DNA of 23,731 bases from an uncultured Clostridia bacterium (GCA_937877675.1 CALEIS010000096.1:1-23731); one strand, 5' to 3'; numbered from the stretch's first letter, positions 14,796-22,187 are shown. Notes: generated by a model from the letters alone, not told the origin. Translations and numbers: made by a program.

Positions 14796-14817
14796 GCATT
14801 TCTGCCCTACAAACCAT
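14772..14817 (-). terminator. Intrinsic terminator of the CoA-transferase / acyltransferase operon
   Basis: The 10-bp stem ATGGTTTGTA (14784-14793) / TACAAACCAT (14808-14817) is capped by an inner GCA/TGC pair of arms. On the minus strand it is followed by a T-rich tract (complement of 14772-14783). Confidence 0.88.
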
Positions 14818-14848
14818 CATAAATTTACAATTTTTTACCGATTTTTAA

Positions 14849-15775
14849 TTATTCACCTTTCCACTCGTGAATAACTGCTGGTTTTTCAAAAATCTCATCA
14901 AGTCTGTTCATAAATGGAAGAACATCACAATAGTCAAGAGCCTTGTGGTCAAATGCAATTGTGAGAGGAAGAATCTGACGAATTTCGATTGTATCGTTTC
15001 CATTTTCATCTGTTACAACAGTTGGTTTCTTCTGAACAGCGTTAACTGCAATAGCAGTAACCTGAGGTGGAATGATTTCAAGAAGGAAGCACATGCCCTT
15101 CTGGTTTCTATGAATTGAACCAAGATTAGAAATTGTAACTGTACCCTGCTCAATATCCTTCTTTGTAAGTCTGTCCCTTTCAGGAATTGCATAGTATTCT
15201 TTCTTTGCCTTGCCCTTCAATGTACGAACCTTATGCTTACCTGTTTTTGAACCGATAAGTCTTAATACAGCCTGTTTAACCTTACCCTTTTTAAGGCCTT
15301 TAAGAGTATTATCAAGAGAAACCTCAAACATAGCCTCGTCCATATTTGTATTCTTCAAACGACGCATTGTATCATTGATGATTTCTGTCATTTTTGTAAG
15401 GTTTTTGCTTTCCATATGACGGAGGTTAACAGTCATCATTCTTCCGTCAGGAAGTACAACAGGCATTGAAACATTAACTCTGTTGTGATACAAAAGTTTA
15501 CCACGTACAAGTTTACGTTCAAAAACAAGGTGACAGTTCATCTTTGGAGCAGCCATAAGACCTTCGCATATAATCTTCATAACAACTGTGTTGATAGAGA
15601 TTTTCTTTGCTTTATCAGTACAACCCTCGTTGAGTTTTTTGTACTCTTTCATAAATTCGGTAACATCTGCTTCATAGCTTACAACAGCATGAGGAATTGT
15701 TTCCCAGCTTTCTGCTGTCATGTTTGAAACAATTTTTCTTGCGATACCAAATCGTTCTTTCTTGTAAACAGCCAT
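14849..15775 (-). CDS. Lipoyl-less 2-oxoacid dehydrogenase E2-type acyltransferase
   Basis: This 308-residue protein is a stand-alone catalytic domain of the E2 (lipoate acyltransferase) family. There is no lipoyl domain and no peripheral E1/E3-binding domain. The start region resembles the R-K-x-I-x-x-x-M segment of E2 cores. T-V-T-I-S-N-L-G-S (213-221) matches the family T-x-T-I-S-N-L-G motif. The catalytic motif, normally D-H-R-x-x-D-G, reads D276-H277-K-A-L-D281-Y, keeping the His. A Lys/Arg-rich stretch (about 163-205) looks like an insertion relative to classical E2 cores. With no E1 or E3 gene nearby, a CoA-dependent acyltransferase acting on another acceptor is likely. It follows the CoA-transferase by 12 bases with an AGGAGA site, so the two form an operon. 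Confidence 0.85.
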   Translation of the reverse strand: MAVYKKERFGIARKIVSNMTAESWETIPHAVVSYEADVTEFMKEYKKLNEGCTDKAKKISINTVVMKIICEGLMAAPKMNCHLVFERKLVRGKLLYHNRVNVSMPVVLPDGRMMTVNLRHMESKNLTKMTEIINDTMRRLKNTNMDEAMFEVSLDNTLKGLKKGKVKQAVLRLIGSKTGKHKVRTLKGKAKKEYYAIPERDRLTKKDIEQGTVTISNLGSIHRNQKGMCFLLEIIPPQVTAIAVNAVQKKPTVVTDENGNDTIEIRQILPLTIAFDHKALDYCDVLPFMNRLDEIFEKPAVIHEWKGE

Positions 15776-15787
15776 TTTTATTTCTCC

Positions 15788-17089
15788 TTAAAAAGCTTTT
15801 TCATTAAATCTTCTTTCAAATTCTTCACAAAGTTCATCCCTGAAATTAGGATGAGCAATAGAGATGAGTGCTCTTGCTCTTTCTCTCATAGTTTTGCCCT
15901 TAAGTTGAGCAATACCGAATTCAGTAACAATGTAGTTAACATCATTTCTTGTTGTTGTAACCGCTGAATAATCAGTGATTTTTGGTACAATCTTTGAAAT
16001 TGTGTCACCCTTTGCAGTTGAAGGCATTGCAATAATTGAGCGTCCGCCCTTACTCATTGTTGCCCCTCTTACAAAGTCAACCTGACCACCAACACCTGAA
16101 AACTGATTAAGACCGATTGTGTCTGACACAACTTGACCTAACAAGTCAACCTGCAAGCAGGAGTTAACTGATACCATATTGTCATGTTGTGCAATAACAA
16201 CAGGATTGTTAACATAGTCCATAGGCATCATTTCAACATCCGGATTACCGCTGATAAAATCAAAAAGTTTTGTTGTACCAAAGGCAAATCCAAGAATTGT
16301 TTTACCTTTATTTATGTTTTTCTTTGAGTTATTGATAACACCACTAGTGATAAGGTCAACAACACCATCGCCAACCATTTCAGAGTGAAGTCCCAAATCC
16401 TTTTTATTCTTCAATTCCTCACAGATTGCATTTGGAATACCACCGATACCCAACTGAATACAGTCACCATCATTAATGAGTGACGCACAGTTTTTACCAA
16501 TCTGAATTTCAACATCTGTGAGCGGTGGAGCAGGTACTTGTGGAATTGGCTCATCGTGTTCTACAAAGAAATCAAATTCCGAAATATGCTTTCTTGTAGC
16601 ACCATATGTATAAGGCACGAATTTATTAACCTGAGCAATTTTAACCTCACAATGAGCAAGTGTTGTTTCAATATAGTCACAGTTTGCACCCAAAGAAACA
16701 TAACCATCCTCATCAGGAGGAGTAACTGACATAACAGTAACTCGTGGTTTAAGATAATCTCTTAAAAGAGATGGAATTTCAGAAAGATAACATGATGTGT
16801 AATCTGCCACACCAGTTGCAATTGCTTTTCTGTTTGTTCCTGAAGCAAAAAGTGAATTATATCTGAAATGACCTTTTACTTCTTCATCAACCCAAGGAGT
16901 TTCACCTAAAAGAAGCATATTGATTACTTCAACATTATGAAAATCCTTGTAGTTTTCACGCATAGCACGGACAATAGCTCTTGGTTCACTACAACCAAAC
17001 GCCATAACGACCTTGTCGCCGTCTTTTATATTTTTTATTACTTCTTCAGCACTTATGAGTTTCTTATTGTATTCTAATTTCCAGTCCAT
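15788..17089 (-). CDS. Acetyl-CoA hydrolase/transferase family CoA-transferase (butyryl- or 4-hydroxybutyryl-type)
   Basis: This 433-residue enzyme moves CoA between acyl groups, usually to or from acetate, through a glutamyl-CoA intermediate. The catalytic Glu is E237 in L-H-S-E-M-V-G-D-G, which lines up with Glu238 of the Clostridium aminobutyricum 4-hydroxybutyrate CoA-transferase. G-I-G-G-I-P-N-A-I (214-222) and G-V-G-G-Q-V-D-F (332-339) are CoA-site loops of the family. Length matches AbfT/But/Cat2 enzymes. The sequence alone does not decide between butyryl-CoA:acetate and 4-hydroxybutyrate specificity, or even propionyl/succinyl. It is the first gene of the operon, has a GGGGG ribosome binding site, and is driven by a perfect consensus promoter, so high expression is expected. 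That fits a fermentation enzyme. Confidence 0.9.
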   Translation of the reverse strand: MDWKLEYNKKLISAEEVIKNIKDGDKVVMAFGCSEPRAIVRAMRENYKDFHNVEVINMLLLGETPWVDEEVKGHFRYNSLFASGTNRKAIATGVADYTSCYLSEIPSLLRDYLKPRVTVMSVTPPDEDGYVSLGANCDYIETTLAHCEVKIAQVNKFVPYTYGATRKHISEFDFFVEHDEPIPQVPAPPLTDVEIQIGKNCASLINDGDCIQLGIGGIPNAICEELKNKKDLGLHSEMVGDGVVDLITSGVINNSKKNINKGKTILGFAFGTTKLFDFISGNPDVEMMPMDYVNNPVVIAQHDNMVSVNSCLQVDLLGQVVSDTIGLNQFSGVGGQVDFVRGATMSKGGRSIIAMPSTAKGDTISKIVPKITDYSAVTTTRNDVNYIVTEFGIAQLKGKTMRERARALISIAHPNFRDELCEEFERRFNEKAF

Positions 17090-17109
17090 AATTGCCCCCT
17101 ATCTTTGTT

Positions 17110-17124
17110 TATTATTAAACATTT
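17110..17124. promoter_or_regulatory. Possible third, weaker copy of the 15-bp palindrome
   Basis: TATTATTAAACATTT matches the two better copies at 11 of 15 positions and keeps the AAACATTT half. It lies in the leader of the CoA-transferase transcript, 23 bases from the middle copy. In DNA this AT-rich, chance similarity is quite possible. Confidence 0.25.
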
Positions 17125-17132
17125 ATGTATGC

Positions 17133-17147
17133 AAATGTTCAACATTT
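17133..17147. promoter_or_regulatory. Perfect palindrome over the CoA-transferase transcription start
   Basis: AAATGTT-C-AACATTT is a perfect 7-1-7 palindrome. On the minus strand it begins 5 bases after the -10 box and covers the predicted start near 17146, the classic place for a repressor operator. A near-identical copy lies at 17201-17215. The binding protein is not encoded in the window. Confidence 0.6.
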
Positions 17148-17152
17148 ATACA

Positions 17153-17181
17153 ATTATATCGCAATTTGATTTTCTTGTCAA
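17153..17181 (-). promoter_or_regulatory. Perfect consensus sigma-A promoter of the CoA-transferase operon
   Basis: On the minus strand TTGACA (17181-17176) and TATAAT (17158-17153) are separated by exactly 17 bases, matching the consensus at all 12 positions. It is the strongest promoter in the window. Confidence 0.85.
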
Positions 17182-17200
17182 TAAACATAAAACAGTTCAC

Positions 17201-17215
17201 AAATATTTAACATTT
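17201..17215. promoter_or_regulatory. Second copy of the 15-bp palindrome
   Basis: AAATATTTAACATTT differs from the copy at 17133-17147 at two of 15 positions. It lies 20 bases upstream of the CoA-transferase -35 and about 90 bases upstream of the symporter -10. It could let one regulator bridge two sites or act on both divergent genes. Confidence 0.5.
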
Positions 17216-17304
17216 GTTTTCAGGCACATTTTTTTCATCAGTATGTAAAAAAATGTTCTGTTTTTTTATAGATTATTACAATAGAAAAAGAAGATTTATT
17301 ATAG

Positions 17305-17310
17305 TATAAT
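17305..17310 (+). promoter_or_regulatory. Candidate -10 box of the second GPH symporter gene
   Basis: A perfect TATAAT lies 25 bases upstream of the GAGGAG site. I see no good -35 at 16-18 bases, so this promoter may need an activator. It points away from the CoA-transferase promoter. Confidence 0.4.
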
Positions 17311-17352
17311 TGTTTATGTATAAAAATCTCTCTACGAGGAGTGTTGCATAAT

Positions 17353-18939
17353 ATGAATTATGTTAGCAAAAAGGAAAAAATAAGCTTTATGTCCGGTCTT
17401 GCAGGACAGAATATTGTTTACTGTTTTATCGGTACAGCCTTCTTCCAATACTTTTTAACGGATATTGCGCTGTTCCCACCTGCAGTTGTAACCGTTCTTC
17501 TCATTGTTATGAAGATATGGGACGGTATTAACGACCCTATTATCGGTTCATTCGTTGACCGACATCGTTTTAAAAATGGTGAAAAACTTCGACCGTTACT
17601 TAAAAACACTCCGGTGCCTGTTGGTATTTTCACAGTTCTTATTTTCGTTGTTTTCTCAACAGATAATGACCTTCTCTGGCTCCGTGTTGGTTACTTTGTA
17701 ATTATGTATCTCTGCTGGGATATTACATACACCATGCAGGACGTTGCAATCTGGGGTATGACTGCTGTTGTTACACCTAACTCTAATGAACGTGATAAGT
17801 TTGTTCAGTTAGCACGAACAGTAGGTTCAGTATTCTTTGGTATTGCCAGTGGCTTTATCCCTATGGCTATGGAAATCGTTGCAAAAGTATCAGGCAACTC
17901 CTTAGCACTTATGACCGTTTTATTCACAATTATCTTCGGTCTTGGTGGTGCTTTACTCAGTGCAAAATGTTATGGTGCTCATGAAAGAGTTCGTCTTATT
18001 GAGCCTGACAAACAGCAAACATCCATTCTTGAATGCTTCAAGCTTCTTTTCCAGAATAAGATGCTTATGCTTGTAACACTCTCAAACCTTTTAGGCTCAT
18101 TGGCATTCGGTGGAAGCCTTATGACATACTTCTTCAAGTACAAGCTCCCTGAAATTTCTGTTGCAGGATATGTTCTTGGACCATTGACATTGAATACAAT
18201 TTTCGGTACTTTGACTTCTCCTCTCTCATTCCTTGGTATGCTTATGGCTGATAAGCTTAAGCAAAAATTCAAGGGTTACAAAAACCTTCTTATTTTCATT
18301 CAGGTTTGTACTCTTATAGGCCGAGTTATTGCATGGGCAATCGGCTTCGAAGGCAAAAATATTATATGGACTATCGTCATCCTTGCTCTTTGCTCATTCC
18401 CAGGTGGTGCTGCAAGTATTGCACAGACCTCTCTCTTCTGCGATAGTATTGACTATATGGAATGGAAAACAGGAAAACGCACAGAGGGCGTTACATTTGC
18501 AATGCAGACCTTCTTCACAAAGATTTCAAGTGGTATCACTGGTGCTCTTGGCACATTAGCACTCAGCCTTCTCGGTTATGTTGCAGTTGAAGATAAACCT
18601 GGAGCTGTATATCTCGGTACTCAGAGCCAAGCCTTTGAAACATGGATTTGGCCACTTGTAATGCTTACTCCAGGTATTGCCGCTCTTATCTGCATTATCC
18701 CACTTCTCTTCATCAAGTACACACCTGAGCAAAAAGCACAGGTTGAAAAGGAACTTGCTGAACGCAGAGCAGCGTTACCAGAGGATGTTTTGCAAATAGA
18801 AGAACTTCTTGATGAGGAAAATCCAACTGTCACAGACAAACAGAGAATCAAGGAAATCCGTACACTTGTATTCCTTCGAGATAATGGAACTATCACACAG
18901 GTTGAATACAACCAGAAGGTTAGTAACCTTTTCAAATAG
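17353..18939 (+). CDS. GPH-family symporter with SHOCT-like C-terminal tail
   Basis: This 528-residue major facilitator protein belongs to the glycoside-pentoside-hexuronide:cation family. It shows I-W-D-G-I-N-D-P-I-I-G (55-65), a following basic cytoplasmic loop (V-D-R-H-R-F-K-N-G-E-K), and D-S-I-D-Y-M-E-W-K-T-G-K-R-T-E-G in the second half. About 12 spans end near residue 460. The cytoplasmic tail is highly charged, and its last 34 residues (about 495-528) resemble a SHOCT module: a short helix, then L-R-D-N-G-T-I-T-Q-V-E-Y. The ATG at 17353 lies 11 bases after GGAG; GTG 17341 overlaps that site. The lipase-like gene follows by 13 bases. The substrate is unknown, and it is not closely similar to the symporter at 9109-10758. 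Confidence 0.9.
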   Translation: MNYVSKKEKISFMSGLAGQNIVYCFIGTAFFQYFLTDIALFPPAVVTVLLIVMKIWDGINDPIIGSFVDRHRFKNGEKLRPLLKNTPVPVGIFTVLIFVVFSTDNDLLWLRVGYFVIMYLCWDITYTMQDVAIWGMTAVVTPNSNERDKFVQLARTVGSVFFGIASGFIPMAMEIVAKVSGNSLALMTVLFTIIFGLGGALLSAKCYGAHERVRLIEPDKQQTSILECFKLLFQNKMLMLVTLSNLLGSLAFGGSLMTYFFKYKLPEISVAGYVLGPLTLNTIFGTLTSPLSFLGMLMADKLKQKFKGYKNLLIFIQVCTLIGRVIAWAIGFEGKNIIWTIVILALCSFPGGAASIAQTSLFCDSIDYMEWKTGKRTEGVTFAMQTFFTKISSGITGALGTLALSLLGYVAVEDKPGAVYLGTQSQAFETWIWPLVMLTPGIAALICIIPLLFIKYTPEQKAQVEKELAERRAALPEDVLQIEELLDEENPTVTDKQRIKEIRTLVFLRDNGTITQVEYNQKVSNLFK

Positions 18940-18952
18940 TGAGGCATTTAAA

Positions 18953-19879
18953 ATGAAAAAAATAATCAGTATTTTATGCGTTACGGTAATATTGTTATCA
19001 TCTTTTTCCGTAATAGCATTTGCTGCTGACACAAACTATAAGCCATACGAAGAAAGTCAGTACTTCACATATGGTGACTACGATATACATTACAGAGTTA
19101 TCCCTGCAGAAGGCAAATTCAAGGGCAGAATTATGATGCTTCATGGGTTTATGTGTTCAACCTACGCTTGGCGTAATATGGCAACAGAAATGTCAAAAAA
19201 GGGCTATGAATGTGTCCTTGCCGACCTTCCAAACTTTGGTTACAGCACAAGGGAAACTCCTGAAATGGAAATTGTTGACCGTGAAATCTTAATTACAAAA
19301 CTTATGGAGAGTATCGCTCCTATGAACGAGTGGATTTTAGCAGGTCACTCAATGGGTGGTGGTGTTGCAGTTAATATTGCAATCGAAAATCCCGTTAAAG
19401 CACTTCTTCTTTACTGTCCTGCTCCACAAAGCGAATTCCCTGTGGCAATGAAAGGTCTTGTTCAGTCCAGACTCATGAAAGGCACTATGAATGCTTTCTT
19501 TAAGTATGGTACAACAGTTACACCACTTGTAAAATCAATTATCTTTATGGCAACTCTCGACATTAAATTCTCAAATGAATACGATGTAACTGGTGTTACA
19601 GATGCTGTTCAATACGACGGATTTGGTGCAGGAATGTGTGAGATGATGTACAATGTAAAGCCAACCGATTTGGCAAATGCAGACAAAATTACTTGTCCTG
19701 TTCTTTTAGTTCAGGCAAGTGGTGACATTGTTCTTAATTCACAGATGAAAAGCCAAATGAATTCAGCATTCCCAAATGCTACAACATACAATGTAAAGTG
19801 TGGCGGACACCAATGCATTGAAAACAGAGCATACGAGCTCTCTTTGGTAACAAACCAATTCCTTAGAAAAAATAAATAA
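18953..19879 (+). CDS. Secreted alpha/beta hydrolase (esterase/lipase-like)
   Basis: This 308-residue protein carries a signal peptide, with a likely cut after A-F-A at about residue 24, so it acts outside the membrane. The alpha/beta hydrolase triad is visible: Ser133 in G-H-S-M-G-G (131-136), Asp258 in A-S-G-D, and His286 in G-G-H. L-H-G-F (63-66) is the oxyanion-hole loop. The substrate is unknown; esters of plant or lipid origin are possible. The ATG at 18953 has GAGG 8 bases upstream, and the signal peptide begins there, which settles the start; longer in-frame starts would lie inside the symporter gene. It is cotranscribed with the GPH symporter (13-base gap) and ends at a strong terminator. 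Confidence 0.9.
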   Translation: MKKIISILCVTVILLSSFSVIAFAADTNYKPYEESQYFTYGDYDIHYRVIPAEGKFKGRIMMLHGFMCSTYAWRNMATEMSKKGYECVLADLPNFGYSTRETPEMEIVDREILITKLMESIAPMNEWILAGHSMGGGVAVNIAIENPVKALLLYCPAPQSEFPVAMKGLVQSRLMKGTMNAFFKYGTTVTPLVKSIIFMATLDIKFSNEYDVTGVTDAVQYDGFGAGMCEMMYNVKPTDLANADKITCPVLLVQASGDIVLNSQMKSQMNSAFPNATTYNVKCGGHQCIENRAYELSLVTNQFLRKNK

Positions 19880-19885
19880 AAAATT

Positions 19886-19911
19886 AAGCGGGGCATCAAC
19901 CCCGCTTTTTT
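19886..19911. terminator. GC-rich terminator between the hydrolase and nuclease genes
   Basis: The 8-bp stem AAGCGGGG (19886-19893) / CCCCGCTT (19900-19907) with a CATCAA loop is followed by Ts on the plus strand. On the minus strand AATTTTTTATTT follows it, so it can serve both convergent genes. Confidence 0.92.
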
Positions 19912-19928
19912 GTTGCTAAATTTTGCAC

Positions 19929-20804
19929 TTAAAAACATGTTCCACAATATTCGTAACCCTGGTCTAAATATTGTTGTAACTCCGTGCCTTTAACTGTCTT
20001 TTTGTTACTCTCACTCATAGATGATACTCCCGAGCAAGTTGGTTTATGTATTTTCTTTGAAGATGTATTCAATACAAATTGTGACGAATTAATATCATCC
20101 TGTTCTTCTTTGTATTCCTCGTCAACATGGCTTTCACCAGTTTTATAGTCGATTTTAACACCTGGTTGAACGTTGTAGCAATAAACATTGAAGCAAATTC
20201 CTTCACCCTCGTCTTCCACAGACCAAGCCTCCATCACTACACCACTTGCAACGAGATTATCACCATCAAAAATAGGTGTTACACGATAAAGCACATGGTT
20301 TCCAGTTTCCTTTACATAGTCAGCAACCATATTCTCAAATGGCAACATTCCTTGTACATTAAGGTATCTGGTACCTGTAATCAGATTGCTTGTATTAGCA
20401 TTTTCACCTGTTAACTGAAAACCAATCAGGTGACAACGATTATAAAGGTATTTTCCGTCAACAAAATCATATTTGGCAGTTACCCAACCTGATGGTTTAA
20501 CCTGACCGATACTACCTCTGTCTTCCGTAGGCATAATCTCTTTACCGACACAGGCAAAAGTTACACCACAGCGACCCAACTCATCAAGCTCTGCATAGTC
20601 TTCAAAGGCTTTTGTTGTGTAGTCATCCTCTGTAAACAATGGTTGATTGTTATTAAGCGCCACATAGGGGCTACCAGAAAATTCCGGAACATTTTCCAAA
20701 TTAAATGCAGGAGTTTTTTCCTTTTCCTTTCCACAACCGCCAAAAAGCAACATGGAAAGGACAAGAAGAATACTGATTACAGATATATATTTTTTATTCT
20801 TCAT
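19929..20804 (-). CDS. DNA/RNA non-specific endonuclease lipoprotein (EndA/DNA-entry type)
   Basis: This 291-residue protein begins with a lipoprotein signal (L-F-G-G-C24), so it should be tethered outside the membrane. The beta-beta-alpha-metal nuclease core shows Y-N-R-C-H125-L-I-G, where most family members have D/N-R-G-H, with His125 as the general base. N-L-I-T-G-T-R-Y-L-N (140-149) carries the metal-binding helix, and G-M-L-P-F-E-N follows. A distinct C-terminal piece (about 242-291) ends C-G-T-C-F and contains K-I-H-K-P-T-C, a small Cys module often attached to such nucleases. Likely roles are nutrient scavenging of DNA or DNA processing at the surface. GAGGTAG precedes the ATG, which lies 4 bases after the upstream gene. 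Confidence 0.9.
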   Translation of the reverse strand: MKNKKYISVISILLVLSMLLFGGCGKEKEKTPAFNLENVPEFSGSPYVALNNNQPLFTEDDYTTKAFEDYAELDELGRCGVTFACVGKEIMPTEDRGSIGQVKPSGWVTAKYDFVDGKYLYNRCHLIGFQLTGENANTSNLITGTRYLNVQGMLPFENMVADYVKETGNHVLYRVTPIFDGDNLVASGVVMEAWSVEDEGEGICFNVYCYNVQPGVKIDYKTGESHVDEEYKEEQDDINSSQFVLNTSSKKIHKPTCSGVSSMSESNKKTVKGTELQQYLDQGYEYCGTCF

Positions 20805-20808
20805 AACA

Positions 20809-21195
20809 CTACCTCACATAAATTTCTCTTGTGATTTTATCGTGGGATGAGCCTTCAAAATCCATAGTTTCACTTAATTTCCAACCATTTAAATCAATAT
20901 TGAAATACACATCCGCAGGATAAACCCTATTCCATTTATATATGATGATTTCTTCAACATCATTTTCATTTACAGTAAAATTTTCTGCAAAGCAATATCC
21001 GTTTCTGATTTCATTCATATCTTCAATAATTTCAACAGAGTTTTCAGGAAAGAGTTTTGCTGAATATTCATTTGTATAAAGTTTTTTGTCTTTACAATAT
21101 TCGAGAATATTCTCAATAAGCACTCTGTCACGACTTTGACGACGATTATTGAAGAGCATTCCCCTGTTGTCATCAAGACAAACTATAAGTTTCAT
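20809..21195 (-). CDS. Small conserved protein of unknown function
   Basis: This 128-residue soluble protein has conserved-looking ends: C-L-D-D-N-R-G-M-L-F-N-N-R-R-Q-S-R-D near residues 6-23, Y-S-A-K-L-F around 44-49, and W-N-R-V-Y-P-A-D-V-Y-F toward the C-terminus. I recall close relatives across gut Clostridia, sometimes labelled ribonuclease Z. It has no metallo-beta-lactamase H-x-H-x-D-H motif, so that label looks wrong. The ATG at 21195 was preferred because GGGTGA lies 6 bases upstream; an in-frame start further upstream would add residues that no homologue I remember has. It is cotranscribed with the nuclease gene, which starts 4 bases after its stop. Confidence 0.75.
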   Translation of the reverse strand: MKLIVCLDDNRGMLFNNRRQSRDRVLIENILEYCKDKKLYTNEYSAKLFPENSVEIIEDMNEIRNGYCFAENFTVNENDVEEIIIYKWNRVYPADVYFNIDLNGWKLSETMDFEGSSHDKITREIYVR

Positions 21196-21212
21196 AAATA
21201 TCACCCAAGAAA

Positions 21213-21241
21213 ATATTAACATACACATAAAATTCTTTCAA
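21213..21241 (-). promoter_or_regulatory. Promoter of the small protein / nuclease operon
   Basis: On the minus strand TTGAAA (21241-21236) and TAATAT (21218-21213) are 17 bases apart, with TG one base before the -10. Confidence 0.6.
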
Positions 21242-21251
21242 TAAAAATTAT

Positions 21252-21279
21252 TTGTTATCTGTCCGTTTTATGGTATAAT
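21252..21279 (+). promoter_or_regulatory. Extended -10 promoter of the radical SAM gene
   Basis: TTGTTA (21252-21257) is followed after 16 bases by a perfect TATAAT (21274-21279) preceded by TGG. The ATG at 21278 overlaps this box and so cannot be the translation start. The promoter is divergent from that of the nuclease operon. Confidence 0.7.
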
Positions 21280-21307
21280 GATAAAAAATCAAGATGGTGG
21301 TGAGAAA

Positions 21308-22141
21308 ATGAAAAGATTTGCAACAATATATGTTGAGATTTCAAATATTTGCAATTTGAGTTGTTATTTTTGTCCGGGGACCACTCGAAAACCAAAGCGA
21401 ATGACCGAAAATGAATTTAAAATAGTGTTAGAAAAAATCAAGGACTATACTGATTACATTTATTTTCATCTTCTTGGTGAGCCTCTTTGCCACCCTGACC
21501 TTGAAGCATTTCTGACCCTTGCCGAAGAAATGAAATTCATGGTTACTATCATAACAAATGGTACTCTTTTAAGCAAAAACAAAGATATTCTGTTAAATTC
21601 AAAATCCCATTATAAAACTGTCATTTCTCTCCACTCATTCGAGGCAAATGACAATAAATTATCTTTTGAGAAATACCTTGATGACTGTTTCACCTACGCA
21701 AAGGAAGCAGAAAACAAAAAAATCGTTGTTCTGAGGTTATGGAACAATGGTGGTAAAGACAATTTGAATAATGCTATTTTATCAAGGCTTGAAGATTATT
21801 TCCCAAAGCCTTGGGTACAAGAGAGAAACGGAACAAGAATTGGTGAGAGAATCTATATTGAATATGGTGATAAATTTGATTGGCCAAATCTTGAAAGTGA
21901 CAATGTTGAAGAAAAGATTTTCTGTTACGGACTCCGTACCCAGATTGGCATTTTAGCCGATGGCACAGTTGTCCCCTGTTGCCTTGACAATAATGGTGAA
22001 ATAAACCTTGGAAACATTTTTGAAAGTGATTTAGAAGAAATAATCAACTCTCAAAAAGCACAAAACATCTACAACGGATTTTCCAGCAGAAATGCCTGTG
22101 AAGAGCTTTGTAAAAGATGTACTTTTGGAAGAAAGTTTTAA
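21308..22141 (+). CDS. Compact radical SAM enzyme with SPASM-like cysteines
   Basis: This 277-residue enzyme binds the radical SAM [4Fe-4S] cluster through C15-N-L-S-C19-Y-F-C22. It shows family features L-L-G-E-P-L (G-E-P motif) and I-T-N-G-T-L-L. A second set of cysteines near the C-terminus (F-C-Y-G, V-V-P-C-C-L-D, and C-E-E-L-C-K-R-C) fits a SPASM-type auxiliary cluster domain. Such enzymes modify peptides, sugars or proteins, or mature enzymes; the substrate is unknown. I see no precursor peptide, transporter or protease partner, so a RiPP role has no local support. The ATG at 21308 follows GGTGGTGAG. It stands alone with its own promoter and terminator. Confidence 0.88.
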   Translation: MKRFATIYVEISNICNLSCYFCPGTTRKPKRMTENEFKIVLEKIKDYTDYIYFHLLGEPLCHPDLEAFLTLAEEMKFMVTIITNGTLLSKNKDILLNSKSHYKTVISLHSFEANDNKLSFEKYLDDCFTYAKEAENKKIVVLRLWNNGGKDNLNNAILSRLEDYFPKPWVQERNGTRIGERIYIEYGDKFDWPNLESDNVEEKIFCYGLRTQIGILADGTVVPCCLDNNGEINLGNIFESDLEEIINSQKAQNIYNGFSSRNACEELCKRCTFGRKF

Positions 22142-22146
22142 AGAAA

Positions 22147-22178
22147 AAAGACTGGTTTCATTTACGAAATCAGTCTTT
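22147..22178. terminator. Bidirectional terminator between radical SAM and SGNH genes
   Basis: A 13-bp stem (22147-22159 / 22166-22178, one G-T wobble) has a 6-base loop, with TTTTGTTATT on the plus side and a T-rich run on the minus side. It serves both convergent genes. Confidence 0.9.
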
Positions 22179-22187
22179 TGTTATTAG

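Noticed and set aside
17196..17217. Rex-type redox operator upstream of the CoA-transferase
   Set aside because: The halves TGTTAAATA and TTTGTGAAC are not complementary in the Rex pattern; the simpler 15-bp palindrome explains the sequence better.
21278..21307. Upstream ATG as start of the radical SAM protein
   Set aside because: It overlaps the -10 box and would lie upstream of the transcript start; ATG 21308 has a ribosome binding site.
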